From positions 1 to 62,750 of the forward strand of contig JAGMCI010000006.1 of the NCBI GenBank assembly GCA_023129325.1: DNA of 62,750 bases. Direction: 5' to 3'. Source of the DNA: Caldifarciminota bacterium. GTDB taxonomy: Bacteria; Hydrothermota; UBA3073; JACQXS01; JAGMCI01. Numbering within the stretch: the first letter of the stretch is position 1; the number at the start of each line of letters is the position of its first letter. Positions 51,472 through 59,608 of the stretch are shown here, piece after piece. The notes beneath the pieces are model-generated. The model saw nothing but the letters and a program-made list of their open reading frames with translations. It made no database searches and was not told the DNA's origin. The translations under genes and the position numbers were made by a program.

Positions 51472-51795
51472 GAGGAAAAATGCATGGTAACTAGTAGAAT
51501 AAGAGATTTAAAATATGTGAAAGAGAAGTTAGTTTGTTGGTTAGTAGAAACCAGCAACTATGTGGGGTCATCAGTCAAACTCCAAACAAAAAAAACTTCT
51601 ATAAAAAGATTTGTCAACTAAAATTTAAAAAATCCTTTACATTCTGACCTCCTTGCTATATCATTATTTGTTATAAAGCACGGAGGGACTTCCCGAATTT
51701 TTTATCCGCCTCAGGCGGAAGGGGATTTTCCCCAACCTTCTATGGGCGCATCACAATGAGAGGCGCAAGGTATTGAATTCGGGGACCGGACTGGC
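51472..51795. other. Gene-free stretch with a structured IS flank
   Basis: 324 bases. The first part is A/T-rich with only a weak 45-codon frame from 51484 that I do not recognise. The part at 51690-51785, just downstream of the transposase stop, can fold: CCCGAATT (51692-51699) with AATTCGGG (51776-51783) outside, TCCGCCT-C-AGGCGGA (51705-51719) and GGGGA-TTT-TCCCC (51721-51733) inside. The place and multi-hairpin layout would suit an IS110-type guide (bridge) RNA; this is only a hypothesis. Confidence 0.55.
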
Positions 51796-52884
51796 TTAAT
51801 CTTGACAAGGGTCATTGAGACCAGTTTTTTCAGAAGCATGTCCGGCCCTCCTTTTTCTTGTCCCTCTTTCTAAAAAAGTAATGTAATTTATCCTATCCTT
51901 GAGGATATAATAGCAATCAGTGGAAATTTTCCTTGCAAGGGCTATCTTTGCCACAGACTTGCCTTTCCGGTGCATTTCCTTCTGATAGTAATTCCATAAT
52001 TTTCCTTTCCCTATCCTTATTACATGGGTTGCTACCTCAACATATATCCACTTCAGATACATGTTCGCTTGTTTCGATAAATGTCCGCTCCTATATTTAT
52101 CAGCACTTCCTTTTGTCTTTGGGGCTAAACCAACGTAAGCAATATACCTATCTGGGAAGGGGAATCTATTTATAGGTCCACTCTCATATAAAATAGTGAA
52201 TGCAGAGATGTAACCAATTCCAGGATGAGTTTCTAAAAGCTTACAACTATTTAATACTTCTTTATTGCACTTTACTGCTTTCTTTATCTTCTTCTGCCAT
52301 ATTTCTATAAAGTAGCTTGTAAGCTCTATAATCTCTCTGCACTCATCAATAATCTCTTGATAAGGTTCTTCTAAAACTAAATCTTTAAGCTCCTCTCCAC
52401 CCTTTCCGTTCCATATATCGGTGTGTTTGAGCTTTACATTTAACTTTGCAAGAGAAGAACGAACCACATTCTTTGTCATCGTTCTAATTTTTATCCACCT
52501 CAACCTCATTCTCAGCATTTCCCTTATTCTCCTTTCTTCTGGGCTGGGTATCCATGCAGATGGGATTAAGTCATTTTCTAACAAACGAGAGAGCATTCTT
52601 GCATCTACCTTGTCATTTTTCACTCTGGCGTATGCAATTGCCTTTGTTTGAACCGGATTGGAGAGTGTTACATCTATACTCATAGATTGAAGCAAATCAA
52701 CAAACCAATACCAATTCCTGGTGGCTTCGACTGCAACTTTGCAGTCACTACCAAATTGAGAGAAGAATTTGCCAACAGCATCAAACTCATTTGGCACCCT
52801 TTTTTCAAGAGTTTCTCCTGTTTCCTTATCTAAGGAGAAAATCTGGGAAAACTTTTGATGTAAATCTACACCTATGTACCTTAT
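51796..52884 (-). CDS. IS110-family transposase (DEDD), start codon apparently ATA
   Basis: 362 aa if read from ATA 52884. The family's N-terminal RYIGVDLHQKFSQ is encoded there, but no ATG, GTG or TTG opens it; GGAGG lies 5 bases before the ATA, perfect spacing, so ATG has probably mutated to ATA. The next usable start is GTG 52797, which would drop the first catalytic Asp. DEDD residues D7, E53, D91 and D94 are present, as is the C-terminal Transposase_20 domain (THPGIGYISAFTIL, then YVGLAPK). It would cut and rejoin DNA guided by a bridge RNA if active. Either it uses rare ATA initiation or the copy has just died. Confidence 0.88.
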   Translation of the reverse strand: MRYIGVDLHQKFSQIFSLDKETGETLEKRVPNEFDAVGKFFSQFGSDCKVAVEATRNWYWFVDLLQSMSIDVTLSNPVQTKAIAYARVKNDKVDARMLSRLLENDLIPSAWIPSPEERRIREMLRMRLRWIKIRTMTKNVVRSSLAKLNVKLKHTDIWNGKGGEELKDLVLEEPYQEIIDECREIIELTSYFIEIWQKKIKKAVKCNKEVLNSCKLLETHPGIGYISAFTILYESGPINRFPFPDRYIAYVGLAPKTKGSADKYRSGHLSKQANMYLKWIYVEVATHVIRIGKGKLWNYYQKEMHRKGKSVAKIALARKISTDCYYILKDRINYITFLERGTRKRRAGHASEKTGLNDPCQD

Positions 52885-52934
52885 CTTACCCTCCTAACAT
52901 TTTTCCCTCATTTTAATTAACCCTCTTTTTCTTG

Positions 52935-52965
52935 CTTCTTCTTTTGGAGGGAGCAAAAGAAGAAG
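52935..52965 (-). promoter_or_regulatory. Strong hairpin upstream of the IS110 transposase
   Basis: Perfect 12-bp stem CTTCTTCTTTTG/CAAAAGAAGAAG with a 7-base loop, about 50 bases before the start. On the transposase strand the loop reads CTCCCTC; its CCCTC plus the first stem base C can pair with the GGAGGG of the ribosome site. It may limit translation (loop to ribosome-site pairing) or belong to a guide RNA in the left end. Confidence 0.5.
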
Positions 52966-53053
52966 ACCACTTTCAAGCAGAAACAAGATATAAACATGTG
53001 ACTCAATCCTTTCATTTTAATCTCATTAAATAACATTTTCAAATTTTTGTGTC

Positions 53054-53099
53054 TTTTTATACAATTATATCTTGACAATTTGTAATCTTGAAGTATAAT
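53054..53099 (+). promoter_or_regulatory. Promoter of the C25 protease with UP-like block
   Basis: TTGACA (53072-53077), 16-base spacer, TATAAT (53094-53099). The 24 bases 53054-53077 equal the block upstream of tRNA-Phe (reverse strand, 39671-39694). Start expected near 53106, exactly where a palindrome begins. Confidence 0.75.
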
Positions 53100-53107
53100 T
53101 ATTGTAG

Positions 53108-53126
53108 GCACAAATTCAATTTGTGC
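53108..53126. repeat. GCACAAATT-C-AATTTGTGC palindrome in the protease leader
   Basis: Perfect 9-bp arms with one central base, between the promoter and the protease ATG (53135). It sits at the very 5' end of the expected mRNA and could shield it or hide the start region. A diverged look-alike lies in the GT4 gene at 61704-61720. Confidence 0.7.
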
Positions 53127-53134
53127 ACTATGAT

Positions 53135-56100
53135 ATGATACAAATGCTTTATTCCTTTTTAATATTTCTAAGTTTTATTTCTCAAGAAAAAGTAGTTGAA
53201 TTACACCCTTATTTTGTGACTGAATTTCCATCCAAATATAGCGAAAAAGTTGATTATGTAATTATAACAACTGATGCACTTAAAGAAGCTTTTGAGCCAC
53301 TTAAAGATTGGAAGACAGAAAAGGGGATAAATTGCGTTATCAGGACTGCAGAATGGATTAACCAGAATTATTCAGGATGTGATACACCTGAAAGAATTCG
53401 GAACTTTTTAAAGAAGGCACACTCTGAATGGGAAACCAAATATATTTTGTTGGGAGGAGATATATCAGAAGTGCCAGTTAGATATATTCACACTAACTAT
53501 GGATATGCGTTATCAGGTGGATATGATTTTCCAGCCGATATGTATTATTCTTGTCTGCAGGGTAGCTGGAATGCAAATCATAACGAAATATGGTGGGAAA
53601 TTGGAGTTGACTTAGTAGATTTTATATGTGATTTGTCAGTTGGAAGACTTCCAGGACATACCCAGTCAGAAATAGAGACACAGATTAATAAAATATTTAA
53701 ATATGAGAGAAATCCAACTCTTGGTTATCAAGAGAAACTCCTTTTAATTGCTGGAGATGCAGTTAATGATAAGAATCATTGTCGTGAAATCGCTGCTTGT
53801 TTCCCAGATTATTTCATAGTGGATACATTGTTTGGTTACCCTGCAGGCTCAAAAAATGCAGTCTTGGATTCTTTAGGAAAAGGATATGGATTTATATATT
53901 CTGTATCCCATGGAAGATCAAATCAGGATATGGGGTATCCTACCTATTTGGATAGATTAGATATAGATAGTTTAAATTCTCCTTTATTTTTCATGACTCT
54001 TGTAAGTTGCTTTAATCACTGGCTTGAGTGGGATTGTTTATCGCGACGCTTTATGCTAAATCCAGATGGTGGAAGTGTCAGCTTTCTTGGGAATTCAAGG
54101 GTAAGTTGGAATAACGAAAGAGAATTAAATAAATATTTTTATCAAGGTCTTTTTAATGATAGTATTTTTTCAGTTGGTGAGTTACTGGTTTATGCAAAAA
54201 ATAAGTTTTGTGATGCTCATACTGGGCAAATTGATAGCGATGCTTATCCTTATCGGAGTATTCTTTTAGGCTATCTTCTTTTTGGAGAGCCTGAACTTTG
54301 GTTTTGGACAAGGTGTCCTGACTCATTTGATGTAAGTTTTCCTGAGGTTGTGGATGTTGGAGAAACGGAATTTAAAGTAATCGTTGAAGACCACTATGGT
54401 ACTCCTGTTGATAATGCTTGTGTTTGTGTTTCAAAAAAGAACGAGGTTTATGCAAAGGGTCTTACTGACGAGAACGGAGAACTCAATTTTGGTTTAATTC
54501 CTGAATCTCAGGGTTTATTGAAAGTCACGGTGACCAAACCGAATTTTTTGCCTTTTCAGGAAGGTGTTCTTGTGTGGCCCCAAAAACCTTATGTGAGATA
54601 TAAGACTTATTCCATTGATGGTGATGGCATAGCAAGTGCTGGTGAGGAAATTATCTTATCTCTCACTCTTGAGAACGCAAAGGGCGCAGAAGCTTGTGGT
54701 GTGCAAGCTAAACTTGTATCTTCTTCACCCTGCTTAATTATACCTGATAGTATACAATATTATGGGGATATACCTGCAGGAGGAACCAAGACTAAAAATT
54801 ATGAAATCCAAATTTCTCAGGATGCTCCAGGAGAGGCGGTTGATTTTTCTGTCTTTTTAAACTATTCCGGTGATTCTACAAAAGATACCTTTGATTTAGT
54901 TATTCATTCTCCGGAACTGCTTCATTATGGGCATTCTCTGTCCGTAGATTCTTTTTGTATGGGAGACACAATAAGTTTAAGTTTTAAAATAAAAAATTGT
55001 GGAAATGGTAAGGCAGATGCAGTTTTAGCTAAACTTTTATCATTAGATGCTGAGATTTCTATTCTTGATTCATTAGAAGAACTTGGAAGCATAGAAGCTG
55101 ATAAAATCAATTTTCATCCAAACTGTTTTGAGATTCTTGTAAACGAGGTAGTTGAAAATCCTGGATTTATATTGGAACTTGAAGACACCCTTGAAAGAAA
55201 ATGGGCTGATACATTTCTTATTAAATTTCTTGTGCCTCCAGATTCTCTTTTTACCATCCCCTATCCAAATAGAATAACCATTGGTTGGAATCCTGTACCT
55301 AATGCTTATGGATATAATGTTTATAGAACTCCAGATTCTTTATTGTTAAATCCTTGCTTAATTACAGAAAGCTCTGTCTTTGATGATAAAGAACTTGAAG
55401 ATTATGAAGTTTATTCTTATTGGGTAACTACGGTTGATAGTTTTGGGAATGAAAGTAAGGTTTCCTCTTTAATTTCAGGTAAAACAAATCCAGGTTTTAA
55501 GGATGGCTGGCCTAAGAGGAATTATGACTCTTATATGACAGCCCCTATGGTTGGAGACTTAGATACAAATTATCATGGATTAGAAATAGTTATCGGTCCT
55601 GGAATGGATGGCAATATTTTTGCATGGCATAGTGATGGAACTGGAGTTCTTTTACAGGATGGTGTTTTTGCTAATGTTTCAAGTCGTTCCTGGACTTCTG
55701 TGGCACTTGCTGATATTGATGCTGATAGTAATTTAGAGGTAATTTGTGTTCCAGGCTGGGAAGGTAGTGGAGGTTTATATGTATTCAGAAATGATGGAAC
55801 TTTACTTGATGGTTTCCCAGTTTTGATGGAAGTAGGTTGGAATATTTTTTCGTCGCCAAGTGTTCAAGACCTTGATGGAGATGGATTTCTTGAAATTATA
55901 GTAGGGGGGACAAACGGTAAAGTTTATGCCTTTAGATACAATGGAACTCCATTTTTAAATAATGAAGATGGTTTATTTGCTTTACGAGATGAAGAACTCA
56001 ATTTTGCCAGTCCTGCTATTGCTGATATAGATAGAGATGATACTCTTGATGTAATTTTAGGTGGTACAGGTAAAGTTTATGCATGGAAAGCGAATTCATT

Positions 56101-57091
56101 TGATGCACTTGCCAGGAACCTTCCCGGGTGGCCTGTTATGCTGGAAGGAAATGCTTCATCAATAGCAATTGGAGACATTGACACTGAATATTCAGATTCA
56201 GGGTTGGAAGTAGTTGTTTATACCTATGATTCTATTTATGTGTTTCACGCAGATGGCACTCGTATGCCTAATTGGCCCCAGTATTGTAATAGAATAAATT
56301 GGGGGGTGGGGTCTTCACCAGCATTAGGAGATGTTGATGGAGACGGAAATTTAGAAATAGCACTTGCAGGAAGAAATGGGGTTTGTCTTTGGAACCATGG
56401 TGGAACATTAGTTGATGGCTGGCCCATATTTTTACCATTTATGGACTATATTCCTCCGGCGTCACCTGTAATTGGGGATATTGATGGGGATAATGAAAGT
56501 GAAATTATTATAGTTGAACTAATTAATGGAAATATTTATGCATTTGAGAAAAATGGAGCCCCTGTTCTTGGATTCCCGATTATGGGAAATGGGTTAATAA
56601 ATGCTATTCCTGTGCTTGCTGATATAGATTGGAATGAGCAAAATGAACTTGTTGTTGCGACATATAATCCAGATGTGCGAGTTTTTGAAGTCTTGGGAAA
56701 TAAAGTAGAATGGGGATGTTTTGCTCACGATAGGTGGCATACTGGACTTTATGGATTTGTTCCTCCGGATACTCTTAAGGGAGTGGAAATTAAGCCACAG
56801 AGTCCACAATTTACTTTTAAACTCTTTCAAAATGCACCCAATCCATTTAACCAGAAGACAGAAATCAGATATCAGATATCAGATGTCAGTAAAGTCTCGC
56901 TGAAGATTTACGACCTCACAGGCAGGCTTATTCGGACCCTTGTGAATGAACCCCAAAAGCCTGGATTATATCAAGTTAAATGGGACAAATATGATAATAA
57001 AAGTAAACCAGTAGCCAGTGGGATTTACTTTTATAGACTTTCTACCAAAGACAGAAAGGCAATAACTAAGAAGTTGATTTTCCTAAAGTAA
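53135..57091 (+). CDS. Large secreted C25 (gingipain-like) peptidase with FG-GAP repeats and FlgD/T9SS-type C terminus
   Basis: 1318 aa from ATG 53135; the frame opens at GTG 53123 inside a palindrome and another ATG is at 53144. Signal peptide MLYSFLIFLSFIS. C25 domain with catalytic SHG (H259) and SCF (C292) in place. Carboxypeptidase-regulatory-like and Ig-like domains follow to about 700, a fibronectin-III-like part (NRITIGWNPVPNAYGYNVYR) and VCBS/FG-GAP repeats (DIDGDNESEIII, DVDGDGNLEIA), with calcium-type Asp patterns. The end (FQNAPNPFNQKTEI ... ASGIYFYRLS) is a sorting domain. Secreted Cys protease, probably surface-attached. Confidence 0.88.
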   Translation: MIQMLYSFLIFLSFISQEKVVELHPYFVTEFPSKYSEKVDYVIITTDALKEAFEPLKDWKTEKGINCVIRTAEWINQNYSGCDTPERIRNFLKKAHSEWETKYILLGGDISEVPVRYIHTNYGYALSGGYDFPADMYYSCLQGSWNANHNEIWWEIGVDLVDFICDLSVGRLPGHTQSEIETQINKIFKYERNPTLGYQEKLLLIAGDAVNDKNHCREIAACFPDYFIVDTLFGYPAGSKNAVLDSLGKGYGFIYSVSHGRSNQDMGYPTYLDRLDIDSLNSPLFFMTLVSCFNHWLEWDCLSRRFMLNPDGGSVSFLGNSRVSWNNERELNKYFYQGLFNDSIFSVGELLVYAKNKFCDAHTGQIDSDAYPYRSILLGYLLFGEPELWFWTRCPDSFDVSFPEVVDVGETEFKVIVEDHYGTPVDNACVCVSKKNEVYAKGLTDENGELNFGLIPESQGLLKVTVTKPNFLPFQEGVLVWPQKPYVRYKTYSIDGDGIASAGEEIILSLTLENAKGAEACGVQAKLVSSSPCLIIPDSIQYYGDIPAGGTKTKNYEIQISQDAPGEAVDFSVFLNYSGDSTKDTFDLVIHSPELLHYGHSLSVDSFCMGDTISLSFKIKNCGNGKADAVLAKLLSLDAEISILDSLEELGSIEADKINFHPNCFEILVNEVVENPGFILELEDTLERKWADTFLIKFLVPPDSLFTIPYPNRITIGWNPVPNAYGYNVYRTPDSLLLNPCLITESSVFDDKELEDYEVYSYWVTTVDSFGNESKVSSLISGKTNPGFKDGWPKRNYDSYMTAPMVGDLDTNYHGLEIVIGPGMDGNIFAWHSDGTGVLLQDGVFANVSSRSWTSVALADIDADSNLEVICVPGWEGSGGLYVFRNDGTLLDGFPVLMEVGWNIFSSPSVQDLDGDGFLEIIVGGTNGKVYAFRYNGTPFLNNEDGLFALRDEELNFASPAIADIDRDDTLDVILGGTGKVYAWKANSFDALARNLPGWPVMLEGNASSIAIGDIDTEYSDSGLEVVVYTYDSIYVFHADGTRMPNWPQYCNRINWGVGSSPALGDVDGDGNLEIALAGRNGVCLWNHGGTLVDGWPIFLPFMDYIPPASPVIGDIDGDNESEIIIVELINGNIYAFEKNGAPVLGFPIMGNGLINAIPVLADIDWNEQNELVVATYNPDVRVFEVLGNKVEWGCFAHDRWHTGLYGFVPPDTLKGVEIKPQSPQFTFKLFQNAPNPFNQKTEIRYQISDVSKVSLKIYDLTGRLIRTLVNEPQKPGLYQVKWDKYDNKSKPVASGIYFYRLSTKDRKAITKKLIFLK

Positions 57092-59428
57092 CCCAGCGTA
57101 TCTCAAGAATCTATGTTTTAACGATTTATGCCTTATGAGGTTTTTTACAGTCTCAATTTCATAAGTCTTTCCGTCGGTTCTTATTGTAATGGCTCCTTCT
57201 TTATCAGTTCGTAACACCTTAGTTCCTGAAGTTCTATAGTTCTCAATTATTTCAGGCGATGGTTCTCCATAAATATTTCGACCGCATGATATCACAGCGA
57301 CTTCAGGAGCTATAAACGATATCCACTTTTCAGAAAAGTGAGATTTGTTCCCGTGTTTTGGAACTGAAACTATTGTTGATTTTTCTGTCTGTCCCAATTC
57401 TATTGGGCTGGCAACATCCCCAGTAAAGAGAAAAGAGATATTTCCATACTCTACTCTCAGAATGAAATTCTTCTTGTGAACTTGACAGAATATCTTTTTT
57501 TGTTTGACTTTTTTAAGAAGTTCAAGCCATGACCAAGATGGGTAAGGGATATTTGGACAGACAAATCTTTTTACCTTAAAATTATCAGTTATATATCCAA
57601 GTCCACCAATTCTATAAAGCTTTGGATTACTAACCATAATAAAGTCAAGAGTTGAGATTCCTTTTGCTCTTAAAAATGGAGCAACTATATTTTCTCCAGC
57701 ATTAAATCCAGGCCCATCGCTTCGCTCAGGGTAACATCTGTCCCGAGGGCCTCCATCATTCAAGACGGTATGAATTTCAGCCCATTCAACAAATATACAA
57801 TCACCATGTCCCACATCCAGGTAAGTTACTTTGAGTTCAGGATTTGTAATTTTATACACTTTTACCCATATAATAACATTGAGTCCTATAAGTAATCCGT
57901 ATAGAAAGGTCTTCATTGCTTTTTTAGAAATATGAGAGTTTGCTCCACTTATTAAAAGCAAGTAAGAAAAGCCGATGAAAAGCACAGATGGTTTGCCAAC
58001 CCAGAAATGGGAATAAGGGATACGACTAAATAATTCTACCAGTTTAAGTGTAAAGGTTGTTGTTCCAAAGGCAGCACTTGCAGATATATTAGCAAATATT
58101 TTGAGTGGCAAAAGATTAAAAATACTCATAATAAAAGTTAAAGCAATGCTTACTCCAGCCAGTGGAATAACAAATAGATTTGCAATAATTGAGATAACAG
58201 GGACCCTAAAGAAATAATAAGCTATAAGTGGCATAAGACCAAGCTGTGCACAAAAAGAAATTACAAAAAGTCCAGTAAAGTATTTTACGATACGACTTTC
58301 CGTTTTTAGGCCTCCAAAAAGCAAGTGATATATTTTTGGATACAAATAAATTATTGATAAAACAGCAACAAATGAGAGTTGAAACCCCACATCAAAGAAT
58401 GCTTGCGGATTCAGAAATAAAATCAAAAGAGCCGCACAAGAAATTGTATTAAGTATATCGGCATCCCTTTCTGAGGTAAGTGCTATCATTCCAAGTATAA
58501 TCATTATAGTAGCTCTCACTGCTGAGTATCTTGGAATCATAAGCACATATATTATAAGAAAAAACGATGTAAGAATTTGTGTAATTAACAATGGGATTCT
58601 AAATACTCTAAAGAGCAAGAATAAGATAGCGGCAAGGATTCCTACATGTAATCCTGATACTGCCATAATATGCACAACACCCGTATTTTGAAAATATTGA
58701 TGCACTTTTTTAGGCAACATTCCTCTCTGTCCTATCACTATTGCTTTTAGAAATCCTGCTTGGTTTCCAGAAAGATAATTATCAATTGTATTTCGGATAA
58801 ATCTTTTCATCGGTAAAGCAAATCTTGAGATAATTGGGTTGCCTGCTCCTTCACTAATAACTATAATATCAGCTGGTTTCCATACACTTATTGTTCTATA
58901 AATATTTCTTCTCTTAAGCCAAGCCCTGTAATCAAAAGCATCTGGATTTCGAGAGAATTCAGGCAACCGCAGTTTGCCATAGACCTCAATTCGGTCTCCA
59001 TATTTGAACCTTGAGGTTGGAAATTTTACTGAAATTCTTACCTTTCCTGATACGGATTTAATACTTTGGGATGTTATCAAACTTTCTGCTTCACATTCAA
59101 GAATAGTTTGATTTATCCTTATATCCGGGTCAGCTATAATTTTGCTGATAAGAGCTATATTTTCTTTGAAGGTAGGGCAATTCTTGATATTATTATAGGA
59201 GAATAGAGTAGTTTGTAAATCGTACCAAAACATTCCTGAAATCGCTATAATAAAAAAGATAATGAAATTTAAAGTTTTCTCTCTTTTTTGAATAAGTCCT
59301 GTAATGAGATAAAAAGTGCATACCCCAATCAACAATAAACTACTCCAGATAAGTAAAAATTTTGTAAAATAGCCGATAATAATTCCTGAGGAAAAAGCGA
59401 GAGTGGTTTTTAAAGCAGGTCTCCGCAT
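57083..59428 (-). CDS. comEC: ComEC/Rec2-family DNA uptake channel with degenerate nuclease domain
   Basis: 781 aa from ATG 59428; the frame also opens at a TTG in repeat DNA at 59446. N-terminal OB-like DUF4131 region, competence domain with VHIMAVSGLHVGI (about 262) and PRYSAVRATIM, then a metallo-beta-lactamase-like end (VTYLDVGHGDCIFVEW). The metal motif HxHxDH, expected after LDFIMV, reads SNPKLYRIGG, so its metal-binding His/Asp are gone, although FTGDV and KHGNKSHF remain. DNA import may still work without strand degradation. Residues about 559-572 (RCYPERSDGPG) come from a palindrome at 57711-57751. It overlaps the protease gene end by 9 bases (convergent). Confidence 0.87.
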   Translation of the reverse strand: MRRPALKTTLAFSSGIIIGYFTKFLLIWSSLLLIGVCTFYLITGLIQKREKTLNFIIFFIIAISGMFWYDLQTTLFSYNNIKNCPTFKENIALISKIIADPDIRINQTILECEAESLITSQSIKSVSGKVRISVKFPTSRFKYGDRIEVYGKLRLPEFSRNPDAFDYRAWLKRRNIYRTISVWKPADIIVISEGAGNPIISRFALPMKRFIRNTIDNYLSGNQAGFLKAIVIGQRGMLPKKVHQYFQNTGVVHIMAVSGLHVGILAAILFLLFRVFRIPLLITQILTSFFLIIYVLMIPRYSAVRATIMIILGMIALTSERDADILNTISCAALLILFLNPQAFFDVGFQLSFVAVLSIIYLYPKIYHLLFGGLKTESRIVKYFTGLFVISFCAQLGLMPLIAYYFFRVPVISIIANLFVIPLAGVSIALTFIMSIFNLLPLKIFANISASAAFGTTTFTLKLVELFSRIPYSHFWVGKPSVLFIGFSYLLLISGANSHISKKAMKTFLYGLLIGLNVIIWVKVYKITNPELKVTYLDVGHGDCIFVEWAEIHTVLNDGGPRDRCYPERSDGPGFNAGENIVAPFLRAKGISTLDFIMVSNPKLYRIGGLGYITDNFKVKRFVCPNIPYPSWSWLELLKKVKQKKIFCQVHKKNFILRVEYGNISFLFTGDVASPIELGQTEKSTIVSVPKHGNKSHFSEKWISFIAPEVAVISCGRNIYGEPSPEIIENYRTSGTKVLRTDKEGAITIRTDGKTYEIETVKNLIRHKSLKHRFLRYAGLL
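57711..57751. repeat. GGCCC...GGGCC palindromic element in comEC
   Basis: Outer arms GGCCC/GGGCC with a CGCTTCGCTCAGGGTAACA core; the core is of the widespread bacterial 'GAGCGAAGCG' repeat type. It encodes CYPERSDGPG between the conserved NDGG and AGENIVAPFL segments. Confidence 0.7.
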
Positions 59429-59446
59429 AGGAATATCAAATATCAA

Positions 59447-59600
59447 GAATCAAATATCAAAAATAGATATTGAAATGCAAAATTATTCAACACAAATACC
59501 ACGAATTAGGCGAATGGTCACGATTCTGTGGGGGCAAGGTGATCTCGTCCCTGCCTTTATTCGTGTAATTTGAAATATTTGCGTGTTTCGTGTTTTAACA
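59447..59600. repeat. Long imperfect inverted repeat, AACACGAA family copy B
   Basis: Fills the gap between comEC and the next GT4. Its reverse complement follows copy A (11495-11670) closely: ACACGCAAATATTTCAAATT, ACACGAATAAAG, TCGTGACCATTCG, TTCGTGGTA, TTTTGCATTT. Copy B has about 30 extra bases (GGCAGGGACGAGATCACC type) in the loop, a further nested insert. The A/T-rich edge reaches the comEC start. Confidence 0.85.
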
Positions 59601-59608
59601 TTCGGAAT

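Larger units (their letters stand above)
51620..53045 (-). mobile_element. IS110-family insertion sequence (approximate limits)
   Basis: Limits are estimated: the transposase with about 170 bases of non-coding DNA on each side, between the GT-C gene and the promoter of the C25 protease. IS110 elements have no clear terminal inverted repeats and none is seen, nor a target duplication. Only one copy lies in the window. Confidence 0.5.

Noticed and set aside
51484-51621. 45-codon frame between the GT-C gene and the IS element
   Set aside because: No ribosome site, no recognised motif and low complexity; kept only as a note in the gene-free stretch.
51620-53045. Terminal inverted repeats or target duplication of the IS110 element
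   Set aside because: I could not find a convincing pair, in line with the family, so limits are left approximate.
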